Shown here: in pieces, positions 16,078 through 27,686 of the stretch | Numbering within the stretch: position 1 is the stretch's first letter | How the letters are laid out: each line of letters starts with the position of its first letter | Made by a program: the position numbers and the translations under genes | Notes under the pieces: model-generated | What the model saw: only the letters and a program-made list of their open reading frames with translations | Database searches by the model: none | Told to the model about the DNA's origin: nothing | NCBI GenBank assembly: GCA_017410325.1 | Contig: JAFQRA010000015.1 | Location: 1-64,000 of the forward strand | Length of the DNA stretch: 64,000 bases | Direction of reading: 5' to 3' | DNA from: Clostridia bacterium | Lineage (GTDB): Bacteria; Bacillota; Clostridia; Oscillospirales; Acutalibacteraceae

Positions 16078-17628
16078 TCAGTGTTTGAAGTGGCGCATAC
16101 CGCAGAAGAGCATTGCAATGCCTGCTTCGTTACAAGCCTTGATTGAATCCTCGTCACGGATTGAGCCGCCCGGCTGAATGATAGCTGTGATGCCTGCATC
16201 CTTTGCGGCCTTTACACAGTCGTCAAACGGGAAGAATGCGTCGCTGCCCATTACGCTGCCCTTTGCCTTGTCGCCTGCGTATTTGATAGCAAGCTCAAGC
16301 GCTGTAATACGGTTTGTCTGGCCGGGGCCGATACCTGTTGTTGCGTTGTCCTTTGCAAGTGCAATGCCGTTGGACTTGGTGTGCTTTACAACCTTCCAAA
16401 CGAACATAAGCTGCTTCATTTCTTCCTCTGTGGGCTTTCTGTCCGTTACGCAGACGATTTCTTCCTCGTTGAGAAGCTCTGTGTCAAGCTCCTGAACAAG
16501 CAGACCGCCTGCAACCTTCTTCATATCAACAAGACCCTTCTTGTTGGGGGCTGCAAGGTTTGGAAGCTCAAGAAGGCGGATGTTCTTCTTTGCGGTGAGG
16601 ATTTCAAGTGCCTTTTCGGAGAAGGAGGGAGCAATGATGATTTCAAGGAAAATCTTTGCAAGCTCGTTTGCCGTGTCCTCGTCAACCTCTCTGTTGAGGG
16701 CAACAATGCCGCCGAAGATTGAAACGGGGTCAGCGTTGTATGCGTTGAGGTATGCCTCGTGAATTGTAGCGCCGATACCGACACCGCAGGGGTTAGCGTG
16801 CTTAACGCCTACTGCTACGGGCTCGTCAAAGCCGAATTCCTTGATTATATCAAGAGCGCCGTTAGCGTCGTTGATGTTGTTGTAGGAAAGCTCCTTGCCG
16901 TGGAGCTGCTTTGCGGCGGAAAGAACGTTGTCTGCCGCACCGATTTCGGTGTAGAAGGCAGCCTTCTGGTGCGGATTTTCGCCGTAGCGCATATCCTGAA
17001 CCTTTTCAAAGGTCATTGTAAAGCACTCTGCAAACGGGTCTTCGCCTCTCTGCTTTCTCAGGTATGTATTAATCATTGAGTCGTAGTTTGCTGTGTGCTC
17101 GAATACCTTGCCGGCGAGCTTAAACTTTGTCTCCTTGCTGGGTGCACCGTTTGCCTTGTATTCTTCAATAACGGTTGCGTAATCGGCAGGGTCAACGATA
17201 ACTGCAACGTCCTGCCAGTTCTTTGCAGCCGCACGAATCATTGTGGGGCCGCCGATATCGATATTTTCGATAGCATCCTCAAGCGTAACGTCGGGCTTGA
17301 GAATAGTCTGCTTGAAGGGGTAGAGGTTGATTGCAACAACGTCAATCGGTGTAACCTCTAATCTTTCAAGCTGCTCCATGTGCTCGGGGTTGGAGCGCAT
17401 TGCAAGAATACCTGCGTGTACCATCGGGTGGAGAGTCTTTACTCTGCCGTCAAGGCACTCGGGGAAGCCTGTGATGTCGGAAACCTGTGTGCAGGGGATG
17501 CCTGCATCTGCAACAGCCTTTGCCGTGCCGCCTGTGGAAACGATTTCAAAACCGAGCTCGTTGAGCTCCTTTGCAAATTCAACGATTCCTGTTTTGTCGG
17601 AAACGCTCAGAAGTGCTCTTCTCTTCAT
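16078..17628 (-). CDS. purH: Bifunctional AICAR transformylase / IMP cyclohydrolase
   Basis: 516 residues, the normal PurH length. It carries out the last two steps of IMP synthesis: formyl transfer from 10-formyl-THF to AICAR, then ring closure. The N-terminal MGS-like cyclohydrolase domain starts [19 protein letters not shown] and contains STGGTAKA. The transformylase domain contains [14 protein letters not shown] and [12 protein letters not shown], and the C-terminus ends in [13 protein letters not shown]...GMRHFKH. It is the last gene of the purE-F-M-N-H operon, 15 bases after purN. Two hairpins follow: 16018-16056, and GAGCCGAG/CTCGGCTC at 16061-16079, which touches the stop codon. Neither has a clear T run. 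Confidence 0.97.
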   Translation of the reverse strand: MKRRALLSVSDKTGIVEFAKELNELGFEIVSTGGTAKAVADAGIPCTQVSDITGFPECLDGRVKTLHPMVHAGILAMRSNPEHMEQLERLEVTPIDVVAINLYPFKQTILKPDVTLEDAIENIDIGGPTMIRAAAKNWQDVAVIVDPADYATVIEEYKANGAPSKETKFKLAGKVFEHTANYDSMINTYLRKQRGEDPFAECFTMTFEKVQDMRYGENPHQKAAFYTEIGAADNVLSAAKQLHGKELSYNNINDANGALDIIKEFGFDEPVAVGVKHANPCGVGIGATIHEAYLNAYNADPVSIFGGIVALNREVDEDTANELAKIFLEIIIAPSFSEKALEILTAKKNIRLLELPNLAAPNKKGLVDMKKVAGGLLVQELDTELLNEEEIVCVTDRKPTEEEMKQLMFVWKVVKHTKSNGIALAKDNATTGIGPGQTNRITALELAIKYAGDKAKGSVMGSDAFFPFDDCVKAAKDAGITAIIQPGGSIRDEDSIKACNEAGIAMLFCGMRHFKH

Positions 17629-17643
17629 TGTTAATTCCTCCGT

Positions 17644-18234
17644 TTATTTTCTTTCGTCGCAGAGCTTTGCCACTGCCTCGGGCAGTATCTTCCACTCTGC
17701 CTGTTCCATTATTCTTTTCTGAAGTGTTTCGGGTGTGTCGCCCTCAAGCACTTCAACCGCCTTTTGTGCGATTATTTTGCCGCCGTCGGGGATTTCGTTT
17801 ACAAAATGTACCGTTGCACCGCTTACCTTAACGCCGTATTCAAGTGCTGCCTCGTGAACCTTAAGTCCGTAAAAGCCCTTGCCGCAAAAGGAGGGGATAA
17901 GCGCCGGGTGAACGTTAACAATTTTTTCGGGGTACTTTTTTATTACCTTTTCGCCGAGTATGGTCATAAAGCCGGCAAGCACGATAAGGTCCGCTTCTGA
18001 TGCCTCCAATTCAGCCAGCAGAGCGTTTTCAAACTCCTCTGCCGTCTTACCCTTGCGCTCAATAACGGCCGTTGCTACGCCCGAATTTTTCGCTCTTTCA
18101 AGTGCGTAAACGCCGTCCTTGCTGGAAATAACCTTTACAAATTTGCCGTTCGGGATTTTGCCTGCCGCCTTCGCATCAAGCAGGGCCTGCAGGTTGGTGC
18201 CGCCGCCGGAAACCAGTACAACTATATTCAGCAT
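17644..18234 (-). CDS. purN: Phosphoribosylglycinamide formyltransferase
   Basis: 196 residues. It formylates GAR with 10-formyl-THF, step three of purine synthesis. Family marks are [14 protein letters not shown] at the N-terminus, [13 protein letters not shown], and [18 protein letters not shown], which carries the catalytic Asn-His pair; a catalytic Asp lies in the C-terminal [14 protein letters not shown]. The start overlaps the purM stop by 7 bases (ATGCTGA), a classic arrangement for translational coupling. Confidence 0.97.
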   Translation of the reverse strand: MLNIVVLVSGGGTNLQALLDAKAAGKIPNGKFVKVISSKDGVYALERAKNSGVATAVIERKGKTAEEFENALLAELEASEADLIVLAGFMTILGEKVIKKYPEKIVNVHPALIPSFCGKGFYGLKVHEAALEYGVKVSGATVHFVNEIPDGGKIIAQKAVEVLEGDTPETLQKRIMEQAEWKILPEAVAKLCDERK

Positions 18235-19265
18235 ATATCAATACCCTTGTCGCCTGCAACGATTTCGCCGATAATGTGTGCCTTCTCGCCAATGGCGTTT
18301 ACTGCTCTTACGGCTTCGTCAGCCTTGTCGGCAGAAACGGCAACACAAAGGCCTACACCCATATTAAAGGTGTTGAACATATCTCTCTCGGGGATACCCT
18401 CGGCAGCAAGAAGGTTGAAAATGGGCTTTACGGGAACAGCCTTTCTCTCTATCTTTGCTCTTACGCCTTGCGTGCTGAACATTCTCGGAATGTTCTCGTA
18501 GAAGCCGCCGCCCGTGATGTGGGAAATACCGTGAATCTTGCAGGCTTCCTTGATGGCGTTGATTGTCTTGACGTAAATCTTTGTGGGTGTGATAAGCTCT
18601 TCACCGAGTGTTTTGCCGAGCTCGTCAACGTAAATTGAGAGTCTTTCGGGAGAAACGTTGAAAGCCTTTCTTACAAGTGAGAAGCCGTTGGAGTGAACGC
18701 CGGAGGACTCAACACCGATAAGCACGTCACCGGGCTTGATATCCTTGCCGTCAACGATGTCTGCCTTGTCTGCAAGGCCTACGCAGAAGCCTGCAAGGTC
18801 GTATTCGTCATTTGTGTAAATGCCGGGCATTTCAGCCGTTTCACCGCCGACGAGTGCACAGCCTGCCTGAACACAGCCGTCTGCAATACCGCTGACTATA
18901 TCTGCTACCTTTTCGGGAATGTTCTTTGCTACGGAAATGTAGTCAAGGAAGAAAAGGGGCTTTGCGCCTGAACAGGCAACGTCGTTTGCGCACATTGCAA
19001 CGCAGTCGATACCGACGGTGTTGTGAATATCCATCATAAACGCAATTTTGAGCTTTGTGCCGACACCGTCTGTGCCCGAAACAAGGACGGGCTCTTTGAT
19101 GCCTGTGAGGTCGGGCAGAAACATACCGCCGAAACCGCCGATTTCATCGAACACACCGGGAATTCTTGTTCTCTCGACGTGCTTTTTCATAAGTTTGACA
19201 GCCTCGTAGCCCTTGGTTACGTCAACGCCTGCATCCTTATAGCTTTTTGAAAAACTGTTTTCCAT
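18228..19265 (-). CDS. purM: Phosphoribosylformylglycinamidine cyclo-ligase (AIR synthase)
   Basis: 345 residues from the ATG at 19265, where AAGGAGA lies upstream; a longer in-frame start would add 13 residues without a binding site. It closes the imidazole ring of FGAM with ATP. The N-terminus [16 protein letters not shown] is typical, followed by [18 protein letters not shown] and [10 protein letters not shown]. The C-terminal half carries [13 protein letters not shown]. It sits between purF (16 bases) and purN (overlapping). Confidence 0.97.
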   Translation of the reverse strand: MENSFSKSYKDAGVDVTKGYEAVKLMKKHVERTRIPGVFDEIGGFGGMFLPDLTGIKEPVLVSGTDGVGTKLKIAFMMDIHNTVGIDCVAMCANDVACSGAKPLFFLDYISVAKNIPEKVADIVSGIADGCVQAGCALVGGETAEMPGIYTNDEYDLAGFCVGLADKADIVDGKDIKPGDVLIGVESSGVHSNGFSLVRKAFNVSPERLSIYVDELGKTLGEELITPTKIYVKTINAIKEACKIHGISHITGGGFYENIPRMFSTQGVRAKIERKAVPVKPIFNLLAAEGIPERDMFNTFNMGVGLCVAVSADKADEAVRAVNAIGEKAHIIGEIVAGDKGIDIC

Positions 19266-19281
19266 AATTCTTAAGCTCTCC

Positions 19282-20706
19282 TTATTTCTTGATTTTATAG
19301 TCAAATTTGTCTACGTAGTTGGGGCCCGAAATATCTATCGGGTATTTGCCCGTGAAGCAGGCGTCACAGAAGCTGACTTTTGATTTGTCGGCAACCTTGT
19401 GCAGTGCTTCAAGGCTTAAAAAACCGAGTGTATCGGCACCTATGAGCCGGCGTATGCCCTCAATATCCAGCTGACAGGCAATGAGTTTGTCCTTCGAGCT
19501 GATATCCGTGCCAAAGTAACAGGGGTTGATGAAGGGAGGGGAGGAGATTCTCATATGAACCTCTTTTGCGCCTGCCGTACGCAAGCGTTTTATCAGCTTT
19601 GCACAGGTTGTGCCGCGGACGATTGAGTCATCAACAAGCACTACTCTCTTACCTTCTAATTCGTTGCCGAGGGGATTGAGCTTTATCTGTACTGAGCGTT
19701 CACGCTGGCTCTGCGTTGTCTGAATGAACGTTCTGCCGATGTAGCGGTTTTTGATAAGACCTATGCCGTAGGGAATTTTGCTCTCTGCGGCGTAGCCTAT
19801 TGCCGCATCAAGTCCCGAGTCGGGTGCGCCGATTACGACGTCCGCCTCAACGGGGTGCTCCTGCGCGAGGAACTTGCCTGCGTTGAGCCTTGAGCGGTGA
19901 ACGCTTGCGCCGTCAATAACCGAATCGGGTCTGGCCGTATAGACGTGCTCGAAAATGCACAGCGAGGTTTTATTGCCGCAATGCGTTTTGTTTGAGTAAA
20001 CGTCGTCCTTTGTGATTACGACGATTTCACCCGGCTCAATATCCCTTACAAATTCCGCACCTATGCTCTGCAGTGCACAGCTTTCGGAAGCGATAACGTA
20101 CGCTTCGCCGAGCTTGCCCATACAAAGCGGACGGAAGCCCTTGGGGTCTCGCACGGCTACGAGCTTTTTGGGCGACATAATTACGAGTGAATAAGCACCC
20201 TCGATTTCATTCATCGCATTGGCTATTGCCGTTTCGATGTTTTCCGTACAAAGCCTGTGGCGTGCTATGCAGTGAACTATAAGCTCCGCATTACTGTTTG
20301 TCTGGAAAACGGCACCCTCGCTCTGCAGCTTTTCTCTCAGCTGTGCCGTGTTGACAAGACAGCCGTTGTCGGCAACGGAAATTGAACCTCTGGCGTAGGA
20401 CATAACCATGGGCTGGTTGTTTATTTCGTCCTCTTCGCCGTGTGCCGAGTAGCGTACGTGGCCCAACGCAACATCGCCCGTGCCGTTTTCGGTGAGGGCG
20501 GCAAGCTTATCTGCGGTGAATACGTTGGGTACCGTACCCATACCGGTTATGCAGTCCACCGTTTTTGCGTTTCGCACGGCAATACCGCAGCTTACCTGAC
20601 CGCGGTGCTGAAGCGCATAAAGCGCAAGATATGTTTCGTGAACGGCGTTGTGTTCGCGGCCTCTGTTAAAAATGCCGAAAACGCCGCATTCTTCGTGTAA
20701 AGGCAT
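19282..20706 (-). CDS. purF: Amidophosphoribosyltransferase
   Basis: 474 residues from the ATG at 20706, preceded by GGGAGGAAT; a longer in-frame reading lacks support. It makes phosphoribosylamine from PRPP and glutamine, the committed purine step. The start [13 protein letters not shown] fits a short propeptide removed to expose the catalytic Cys of the Ntn glutaminase. The PRPP loop is in [24 protein letters not shown] stretch near the end suggests a Bacillus-type enzyme with an iron-sulfur cluster. It lies 22 bases after purE. Confidence 0.97.
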   Translation of the reverse strand: MPLHEECGVFGIFNRGREHNAVHETYLALYALQHRGQVSCGIAVRNAKTVDCITGMGTVPNVFTADKLAALTENGTGDVALGHVRYSAHGEEDEINNQPMVMSYARGSISVADNGCLVNTAQLREKLQSEGAVFQTNSNAELIVHCIARHRLCTENIETAIANAMNEIEGAYSLVIMSPKKLVAVRDPKGFRPLCMGKLGEAYVIASESCALQSIGAEFVRDIEPGEIVVITKDDVYSNKTHCGNKTSLCIFEHVYTARPDSVIDGASVHRSRLNAGKFLAQEHPVEADVVIGAPDSGLDAAIGYAAESKIPYGIGLIKNRYIGRTFIQTTQSQRERSVQIKLNPLGNELEGKRVVLVDDSIVRGTTCAKLIKRLRTAGAKEVHMRISSPPFINPCYFGTDISSKDKLIACQLDIEGIRRLIGADTLGFLSLEALHKVADKSKVSFCDACFTGKYPIDISGPNYVDKFDYKIKK

Positions 20707-20728
20707 AAATGCAATTCCTCCCGTGGGA

Positions 20729-21226
20729 TTAGAGCTGTGCAATCTGTGCGGCAAGAGCGGCATCTTTTTCAAGAACCTTCTTTGCCATATCCTCTTTCAT
20801 TGCATTGAGCTTTTCTGCAAGCACGGGCTCGGAAAGAGCAAGCATCTGAACGGCAAGGATGGCTGCGTTCTCAGCGCCGTCGATAGCTACGGTTGCAACG
20901 GGAATACCTGCAGGCATCTGAACTGTTGCGAGAAGCGCGTCAAGACCGTCGAGTGTAGAGGATTTTATCGGAATACCGATAACGGGCAGGGTTGTGTGAG
21001 CGGCAAGCACACCGCCAAGGTGAGCTGCCTTGCCTGCTGCGGAAATGATAACGCCGAAGCCGTTTGCAGCTGCGTTCTTTGAAAACTCTGCGGCGGCATC
21101 GGGTGTTCTGTGGGCAGACATAACGTGTGCCTCAACCTCAACGCCGAATTCCTTGAGCTTTTTGATAGCCTTGCTTACTACGGGCAGATCGCTGTCACTG
21201 CCCATTACGATTGCAACTTTTTTCAT
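20729..21226 (-). CDS. purE: N5-carboxyaminoimidazole ribonucleotide mutase
   Basis: 165 residues. It rearranges N5-CAIR to CAIR. Recognised by MGSDSDLPV at the N-terminus, SAHRTP near residue 40, and GIPIKSSTLDGLDALL. It is the first gene of a purE-purF-purM-purN-purH operon; purC, often found between purE and purF in Firmicutes, is not here, and no purK gene is adjacent. A strong promoter and about 150 bases of structured leader precede it. Confidence 0.96.
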   Translation of the reverse strand: MKKVAIVMGSDSDLPVVSKAIKKLKEFGVEVEAHVMSAHRTPDAAAEFSKNAAANGFGVIISAAGKAAHLGGVLAAHTTLPVIGIPIKSSTLDGLDALLATVQMPAGIPVATVAIDGAENAAILAVQMLALSEPVLAEKLNAMKEDMAKKVLEKDAALAAQIAQL

Positions 21227-21382
21227 AGCTGTACCGTCCTTTCAAAACGATTAAAGGCTGTTGCAAAGCGCAACAGCCCCGTTTTATTTCACTTTTTTGC
21301 AGACCTCGGCAGAGCAGTATGAGCTTTTGTGAATAAAAGACAAGCACATTACCATAGCCGCCCACTCCCGAAATCAAGATAC
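21227..21382 (-). ncRNA. Structured 5' leader of the purine operon, class not recognised
   Basis: Between the promoter and purE lie about 150 transcribed bases. In transcript sense, ATGTGCTT pairs with AAGCTCAT with one mismatch around a 14-base loop, and TTTCGG pairs with CCGAGG outside it. A second stem, GGCTGTTGC/GCAACAGCC (plus-strand 21256-21278), is followed by TTTAATCGTTTT and resembles a weak terminator 28 bases before purE. This looks like an attenuator or riboswitch layout. I could not match the conserved bases of the purine, ZTP, PRPP or THF riboswitches, nor a convincing 6S RNA. Confidence 0.45.
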
Positions 21383-21386
21383 CTCT

Positions 21387-21415
21387 ATTTTAAAGTATCT
21401 TTCAGTTTTTTTCAA
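21387..21415 (-). promoter_or_regulatory. Sigma-A-type promoter of the pur operon
   Basis: On the minus strand TTGAAA (21410-21415) and TAAAAT (21387-21392) are separated by 17 bases. No other minus-strand gene intervenes before purE. Confidence 0.75.
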
Positions 21416-21521
21416 GATGTTTATTATTAAAATATTAAATTCTACATATATATGTATATATCTGCAATTAAATACAACATTTTGGTGATTATAACTACAG
21501 TTGTTTCGGAGGAGGACTTAT

Positions 21522-22067
21522 ATGAAAAGATTGGTTTTGCCGCTTGTGCTTGTGAGCTTTTTATTCTGCGGCTGTGTACGCACAGGCGAAAGAGATGCCG
21601 CGGATTTTATCTGTGCAATGGCAGAATACGGCTTTGAATGTGTCGTTGAGGAAACCGAAAGCGGGGAGGAAACAAAGGAAAGCTGTTACGTGGATAATTG
21701 TAAGATTTCTATGTTTTCAAATTCGGATTACAAGCTGTACAGGGTGTGCGTTACATATTCCGGAAAGAGCGGAAAGGCGTTTTCGGGCCTTGCAGGTGCG
21801 TCGGTTATGAGTATGTGCCTTTATTCGCAGGAACATGCTTCAGCCGTACTTGAGGCGCTCGGCATTTCTCAAACGCCGCCGGACAGCACGGGGGGTGTTG
21901 CCCGGTGCGAAACGGGAGAGTTTTTATTTTCTTTTACCTGTGATGAGGCAGGCGGAATGCTTGTGATTGACAGCCTTCGCCTAAATCCTGCTCAGCCTGC
22001 AACCGTTACCGTGCGCACAACCGTGCAAAGGCTCGCTTTAACGGAAGAAACCGAAGCCGCGTTTTGA
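21522..22067 (+). CDS. Putative lipoprotein of unknown function
   Basis: 181 residues. GGAGGAC lies 6 bases before the ATG at 21522. The N-terminus MKRLVLPLVLVSFLFCGC looks like a lipoprotein signal with the modified Cys probably at residue 18, though FCG before it departs from the usual lipobox. The mature part is small, soluble and contains three further Cys in its first half. Its last 30 bases overlap, tail to tail, the minus-strand PRC-barrel gene. No family recognised. Confidence 0.6.
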   Translation: MKRLVLPLVLVSFLFCGCVRTGERDAADFICAMAEYGFECVVEETESGEETKESCYVDNCKISMFSNSDYKLYRVCVTYSGKSGKAFSGLAGASVMSMCLYSQEHASAVLEALGISQTPPDSTGGVARCETGEFLFSFTCDEAGGMLVIDSLRLNPAQPATVTVRTTVQRLALTEETEAAF

Positions 22068-22334
22068 ACAGTCGTTTTGTCTTGGCGGGGGAGGGGGTGC
22101 GGTGTAGCAGACGAGGATTATGTCATTGCCCACAACGTCCACGTCGCACCAAGCAATGCGCAAATCTCTCTCGCAGGCGTAGGGCGAAAATGCTCTGCCG
22201 CCTCTGCAAACTACAATATTGACAACCTGCCCCGTTGAGCAGTCAATTTCAACGTCGCAAACGTGTCCCAGCCGACAGCCGTCCTTTTTGTTGATTACTT
22301 CTTTGGTTTTCAGCGTTGCTATACAGTGGTTCAT
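22038..22334 (-). CDS. PRC-barrel protein, YlmC/YmxH sporulation family
   Basis: 98 residues. The PRC-barrel pattern LKTKEVINKKDGCRLGHVCD...EIDCSTGQVVNIVV matches YlmC/YmxH proteins, small cytoplasmic proteins conserved in spore formers; the C-terminal 20 residues (PPPPPRQNDCSKRG) are extra. The start has AAAGGAGG upstream. Its 3' end overlaps the lipoprotein gene by 30 bases. The precise role of the family is not established. Confidence 0.75.
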   Translation of the reverse strand: MNHCIATLKTKEVINKKDGCRLGHVCDVEIDCSTGQVVNIVVCRGGRAFSPYACERDLRIAWCDVDVVGNDIILVCYTAPPPPPRQNDCSKRGFGFFR

Positions 22335-22469
22335 GCTTAACCTCCTTTAAAACGGATGTTAATAAAATATATGAAATATTCTGAAAAAATAACTGCTAAA
22401 CTCTTTTATTTTACGGCTTTGTATGCTACACTTATAAAAACAAAAACCAAAATACGGGAGGACGGAATT

Positions 22470-25400
22470 TTGAATTTTCTTCTTGACAAACTGAAAGTTT
22501 TTCTGCCCGAGGTAAGCAAGCTCGTCTTTGCCGAGTCTTATGAGCTTACGGGCTTTAAGTACATACCCTGCGGCTATAAGCCGTCGGGAAATGCACTCCC
22601 CGAGGTAACGGCTGAGTGGCAGAATTTCGGCAAGTACGACCGTTGGGGCGATGAAACCGACAGCCACGGCTGGTTTTACAAAAAGGTAACTCTGCCCGAA
22701 AATATGAAGGGCAAGAAGGTACAGTTCTATTTTGAAACCGACGGCCCTTACAGCGACGTTAATTATGAGCCGCAGTTCACCGTTTACGCCAACGGTGAGC
22801 TTCTTCACGGTGTCGATTCCAACCACCGCTACTGTGAGCTTCCCGCAGGCGAGGAGTTCGATATTTACGTTTACGCTTACACGGGTATGAATAAATGCCG
22901 CCTGAACGTTTTCAGCAGTCTTTACGTTGTGGACGGGCTTTACAAGCAGCTTTATTACGACCTTAAGGTGCCCTACGATGCACTTCGCCTTCTCCAGAAG
23001 GACAGCAAGGAATATAACGATATTCTCCGCTGTATCAACAACGCACTCAACCTTATTGATATGCGTGTGCCCGGTTCGCCCGAGTGCCGTGAGAGCGTTG
23101 AAAGAGCGGTTGAATACCTTAAAACCGAGTTCTACGGCAAGGTCTGCTCCTCGCAGGAGGTCAACTGCATCTGCATAGGCCACACACATATCGACGTTGC
23201 GTGGCTGTGGACACTTGCACAGACTAAGGAAAAGACGGTGCGTTCTTTCTCAACCGTAATTGCACTTATGAAGGAGTACCCCGAGTACAAGTTTATGTCC
23301 TCGCAGGCACAGCTCTATAAATATCTCAAAGAGGAAAGCCCCGAAACCTACGAAGAGGTTAAAAAGATGGTTGCCGCAGGCCGTTGGGAGGTCGAGGGCG
23401 CAATGTGGGTTGAGGCGGACTGTAACCTCACAAGCGGCGAAAGCCTTGTGCGTCAGGTGCTTTTCGGCAAGCGTTTCTTTAATAAGGAATTCGGCGTTGA
23501 CAGCAAGGTGCTCTGGCTGCCCGACGTATTCGGCTACAGCGCAGCACTTCCCCAGATTCTGCGCAAGAGCGGTGTTGACAAGTTCGTAACCTCCAAAATA
23601 AGCTGGAACGAAAGCAACACTATGCCCTACGATACCTTCACCTGGAAGGGTATTGACTCTACGGGCGTTTTTACCCATTTCCTCACGGCGCAGGATACTC
23701 AGCCGCTCGGAAAGTGGAGAAACAACACGACCTATAACGCTATGCTCACACCCACTGAGGTTAAGGGCTGCTGGAACAGATATCAGCAAAAGCACCTCAA
23801 CGACGAGGTTATTCTCACCTTCGGCCACGGTGACGGCGGCGGCGGACCCACTCAGCTGCATATGGAAAACCACCGCAGACTTTGCAAGGGTATACCGTCC
23901 TTCCCGAATACGGTTATCGAGTTTGCGGGCGACTACCTTGAGCGCACAAAGCAGAAGGTTGAAAAGGATGAAAAACTGCCCACTTGGGTAGGCGAGCTTT
24001 ACCTTGAATTCCACAGAGGTACGTATACCTCCAACGCGTGCAACAAGCGCAACAACAGAAAGAGCGAGTTCCTCTACCAGAACGTTGAGCTTTTCAGCGA
24101 AATCAACCGACTTCTCAATAAGGCGCAGTATCCTCAGGAAAAGATTAACGAGGGCTGGGAGTGCATACTTCTCAACCAGTTCCACGATATTATCCCCGGC
24201 TCGTCTATTTATCAGGTGTACGAGGAAAGCACAAAGCAGTACGAAGCTATAGGCGAGGTAGGCAACGGCCTTCTTGACACGGCAAAGGCAGAAATTGCCG
24301 CAAATATTGCTACAGACGGCGGTATTGCCGTGTTCAACCCCAACTCCTTCACAAACAGCGGCGTAGTAGACGTTGACGGCGAAAAGATTTACGTTGAAAA
24401 TATTCCTGCAAAGGGTTGGAAGGTTGTCAAGGTCAACGAGAGCAAGGGCAGCGTTGAAATTTCCGACAAAAAGCTTGAAAACGAATACTTCGTTCTTGAA
24501 TTTGCGGATGATTATACTATCAGCCGTATTTACGACAAGCGCTGCGGCAGAGAGGTGCTCAAGGCAGGCGAGAGGGCAAACGTAATCGAAGCCTACGAGG
24601 ACTTCCCCAGAGAGTACGATGCCTGGGAAATTTCCGTATACTACAAGGAAAAGCGTTGGGAAATCAACGACGTAAGCGCGGTTGAAATGCTCGACGAGGG
24701 CGTCAGAAAGGGCTTCAAGGTAACAAGAAAGTTCTTTGATTCCGTGATTGAGCAGAAAATCTGGCTCTATAATGACATTGATAAAATTGATTTCGACACC
24801 ACAGCCGAGTGGTGGCAGGAGCACATCCTTGTCAAGGCGGCCTTCCCCGTTGAAATCAATGCTGACAAGGCGAGCTATGAAATTCAGTTCGGCTGCGTTG
24901 AGCGCCCGACCCATTCCAATACAAGCTGGGATGCCGCAAAGTTCGAGGTCTGTGCACACAAGTTTGCCGACCTTTCCGAATGTGATTACGGCGTAAGCAT
25001 ACTCAACGACTGCAAGTACGGCCACGATATTCACGACAGCGTGATCAGGCTCACGCTTCTCAAGTGTGCTACCCATCCCAGCCCCAAGGCTGATAAGGGT
25101 CACCACGAGTTCACTTATTCACTCCGTCCGCACGAGGGCTGCTTCAAGCAGGCAGGCACGGTACGCCTCGCTTACGACCTCAACAATCCGATGACAGCGG
25201 TTAAGCTCGGAAAGCAGAGCGGTACGCTTCCCGAAAGCTACAGCCTCGTTTCGGTTTCGCACGAGAATATCGTTGTCGATACCGTCAAGAAGGCGGAGGA
25301 CTCTGACACAACGATTGTCCGTATGTACGAAAGCTGGAACAAGCGTGTGGGTAGCGCAACGCTTACCTTCGGCTTTGATATCAGCAGTGCAGTGCTCTGC

Positions 25401-25499
25401 GACCTTATGGAAAACGAAATCGAAGTATTAGAGGTAGTTGATAATACAGTTACTCTTCCCGTAAAACCGTTTGAGATTGTTACAATTAAAGTAAAATAA
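22470..25499 (+). CDS. Alpha-mannosidase, glycoside hydrolase family 38
   Basis: 1009 residues. The start chosen is TTG at 22470, because GGGAGGAC ends six bases before it, while an upstream ATG reading would add 38 residues without a ribosome-binding site or family likeness. The GH38 catalytic domain has the zinc ligands in HTHIDVAWLW near residue 239, the nucleophile Asp in WLPDVFGYSAALPQ near 349, and RGTYTSN near 515. The C-terminal beta domains (about 630-1009) close the fold. There is no signal peptide, so it works in the cytoplasm on imported mannosides. A possible promoter lies upstream (TTTACG at 22413, TATAAA 17 bases on). The length is usual for the family. Confidence 0.93.
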   Translation: MNFLLDKLKVFLPEVSKLVFAESYELTGFKYIPCGYKPSGNALPEVTAEWQNFGKYDRWGDETDSHGWFYKKVTLPENMKGKKVQFYFETDGPYSDVNYEPQFTVYANGELLHGVDSNHRYCELPAGEEFDIYVYAYTGMNKCRLNVFSSLYVVDGLYKQLYYDLKVPYDALRLLQKDSKEYNDILRCINNALNLIDMRVPGSPECRESVERAVEYLKTEFYGKVCSSQEVNCICIGHTHIDVAWLWTLAQTKEKTVRSFSTVIALMKEYPEYKFMSSQAQLYKYLKEESPETYEEVKKMVAAGRWEVEGAMWVEADCNLTSGESLVRQVLFGKRFFNKEFGVDSKVLWLPDVFGYSAALPQILRKSGVDKFVTSKISWNESNTMPYDTFTWKGIDSTGVFTHFLTAQDTQPLGKWRNNTTYNAMLTPTEVKGCWNRYQQKHLNDEVILTFGHGDGGGGPTQLHMENHRRLCKGIPSFPNTVIEFAGDYLERTKQKVEKDEKLPTWVGELYLEFHRGTYTSNACNKRNNRKSEFLYQNVELFSEINRLLNKAQYPQEKINEGWECILLNQFHDIIPGSSIYQVYEESTKQYEAIGEVGNGLLDTAKAEIAANIATDGGIAVFNPNSFTNSGVVDVDGEKIYVENIPAKGWKVVKVNESKGSVEISDKKLENEYFVLEFADDYTISRIYDKRCGREVLKAGERANVIEAYEDFPREYDAWEISVYYKEKRWEINDVSAVEMLDEGVRKGFKVTRKFFDSVIEQKIWLYNDIDKIDFDTTAEWWQEHILVKAAFPVEINADKASYEIQFGCVERPTHSNTSWDAAKFEVCAHKFADLSECDYGVSILNDCKYGHDIHDSVIRLTLLKCATHPSPKADKGHHEFTYSLRPHEGCFKQAGTVRLAYDLNNPMTAVKLGKQSGTLPESYSLVSVSHENIVVDTVKKAEDSDTTIVRMYESWNKRVGSATLTFGFDISSAVLCDLMENEIEVLEVVDNTVTLPVKPFEIVTIKVK

Positions 25500-25510
25500 G
25501 GCAAAATAAA

Positions 25511-25545
25511 AAACTCAGCCGAAACTGAACTCGGCTGAGTTTTTG
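25511..25545 (+). terminator. Intrinsic terminator after GH38 gene
   Basis: AAACTCAGCCGA (25511-25522) pairs with TCGGCTGAGTTT (25531-25542), followed by TT. Confidence 0.9.
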
Positions 25546-25593
25546 CTGTCCCTACAATGTTTCTCCTGTTTTATGTTCTGTATAATTACAATC

Positions 25594-25650
25594 GGGTGAG
25601 GGCAGAGCCCTCCCACAATTTTGCATTTTGCTTTTTGCACTTTGCATTTA
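25594..25650. repeat. Composite intergenic repeat: GC hairpin plus TTGCA oligomer arm
   Basis: The hairpin GAGGGC/GCCCTC (25598-25612), preceded by ATCGGGT, is followed by a TTTGCA-rich arm at 25621-25650. The hairpin core is shared with 54109-54130, and the TTGCA arm with 59179-59211, suggesting a modular repeat family. Confidence 0.5.
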
Positions 25651-25651
25651 A

Positions 25652-25685
25652 AAAGCACCGTCGGCGTTAAAACCAACGGTGCTTT
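25652..25685 (-). terminator. Intrinsic terminator of groESL
   Basis: AAAGCACCGT (25652-25661) pairs with ACGGTGCTTT (25676-25685). Read on the minus strand the stem runs into TTTTTAA, 20 to 55 bases after the groEL stop. Confidence 0.8.
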
Positions 25686-25706
25686 GAAATTTATGCGGTT
25701 ATTTGA

Positions 25707-27350
<1,644 letters not shown>

Positions 27351-27366
27351 TCATTTTCTCCTTTAA

Positions 27367-27651
27367 TTATTCGATTACTGCAAGAATGTCGCCCTGGCGG
27401 ACGATTGTGTATTCTTCCTTGTTGATTTTAACCTCTGTGCCTGCGTACTTGCCGATGATAACCTTGTCACCGACGTTGATGTACATTTCTACCTTGTTGC
27501 CGTCAATTTCGCCGCCGGGGCCAACAGCAACAACCTCAGCAAACTGGGGCTTTTCCTGTGCGGAAGCGGCAAGAATGATGCCGCTCTTGGTGGTTTCTTC
27601 AACTTCTGCAGCCTTGACGACTACTCTGTCTGCAAGGGGTCTGATTGTCAT
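27367..27651 (-). CDS. groES: Co-chaperonin GroES
   Basis: 94 residues. It caps the GroEL ring. Begins IRPLADRVVVKAAEVEETTKSGIILA with the mobile loop, and contains VGPGGEIDG and GDKVIIGKYAGTEV. AGGAGGAG precedes the ATG. First gene of the operon, with a perfect CIRCE element 36 bases upstream. Confidence 0.98.
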   Translation of the reverse strand: MTIRPLADRVVVKAAEVEETTKSGIILAASAQEKPQFAEVVAVGPGGEIDGNKVEMYINVGDKVIIGKYAGTEVKINKEEYTIVRQGDILAVIE

Positions 27652-27686
27652 TTATAACTCCTCCTGTTAAGTAATTATTTTGTGGT

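Noticed and set aside
21227-21390. Guanine, ZTP or PRPP riboswitch, or 6S RNA, upstream of purE
   Set aside because: The conserved bases I know for those riboswitch classes are not seen, and the pairing is too short for a 6S-type rod. Kept as an unclassified leader only.
23250-25106. A 618-codon open frame on the minus strand inside the alpha-mannosidase gene
   Set aside because: Antisense shadow of a biased, well-defined GH38 gene; composition unlike real proteins and no start signals.
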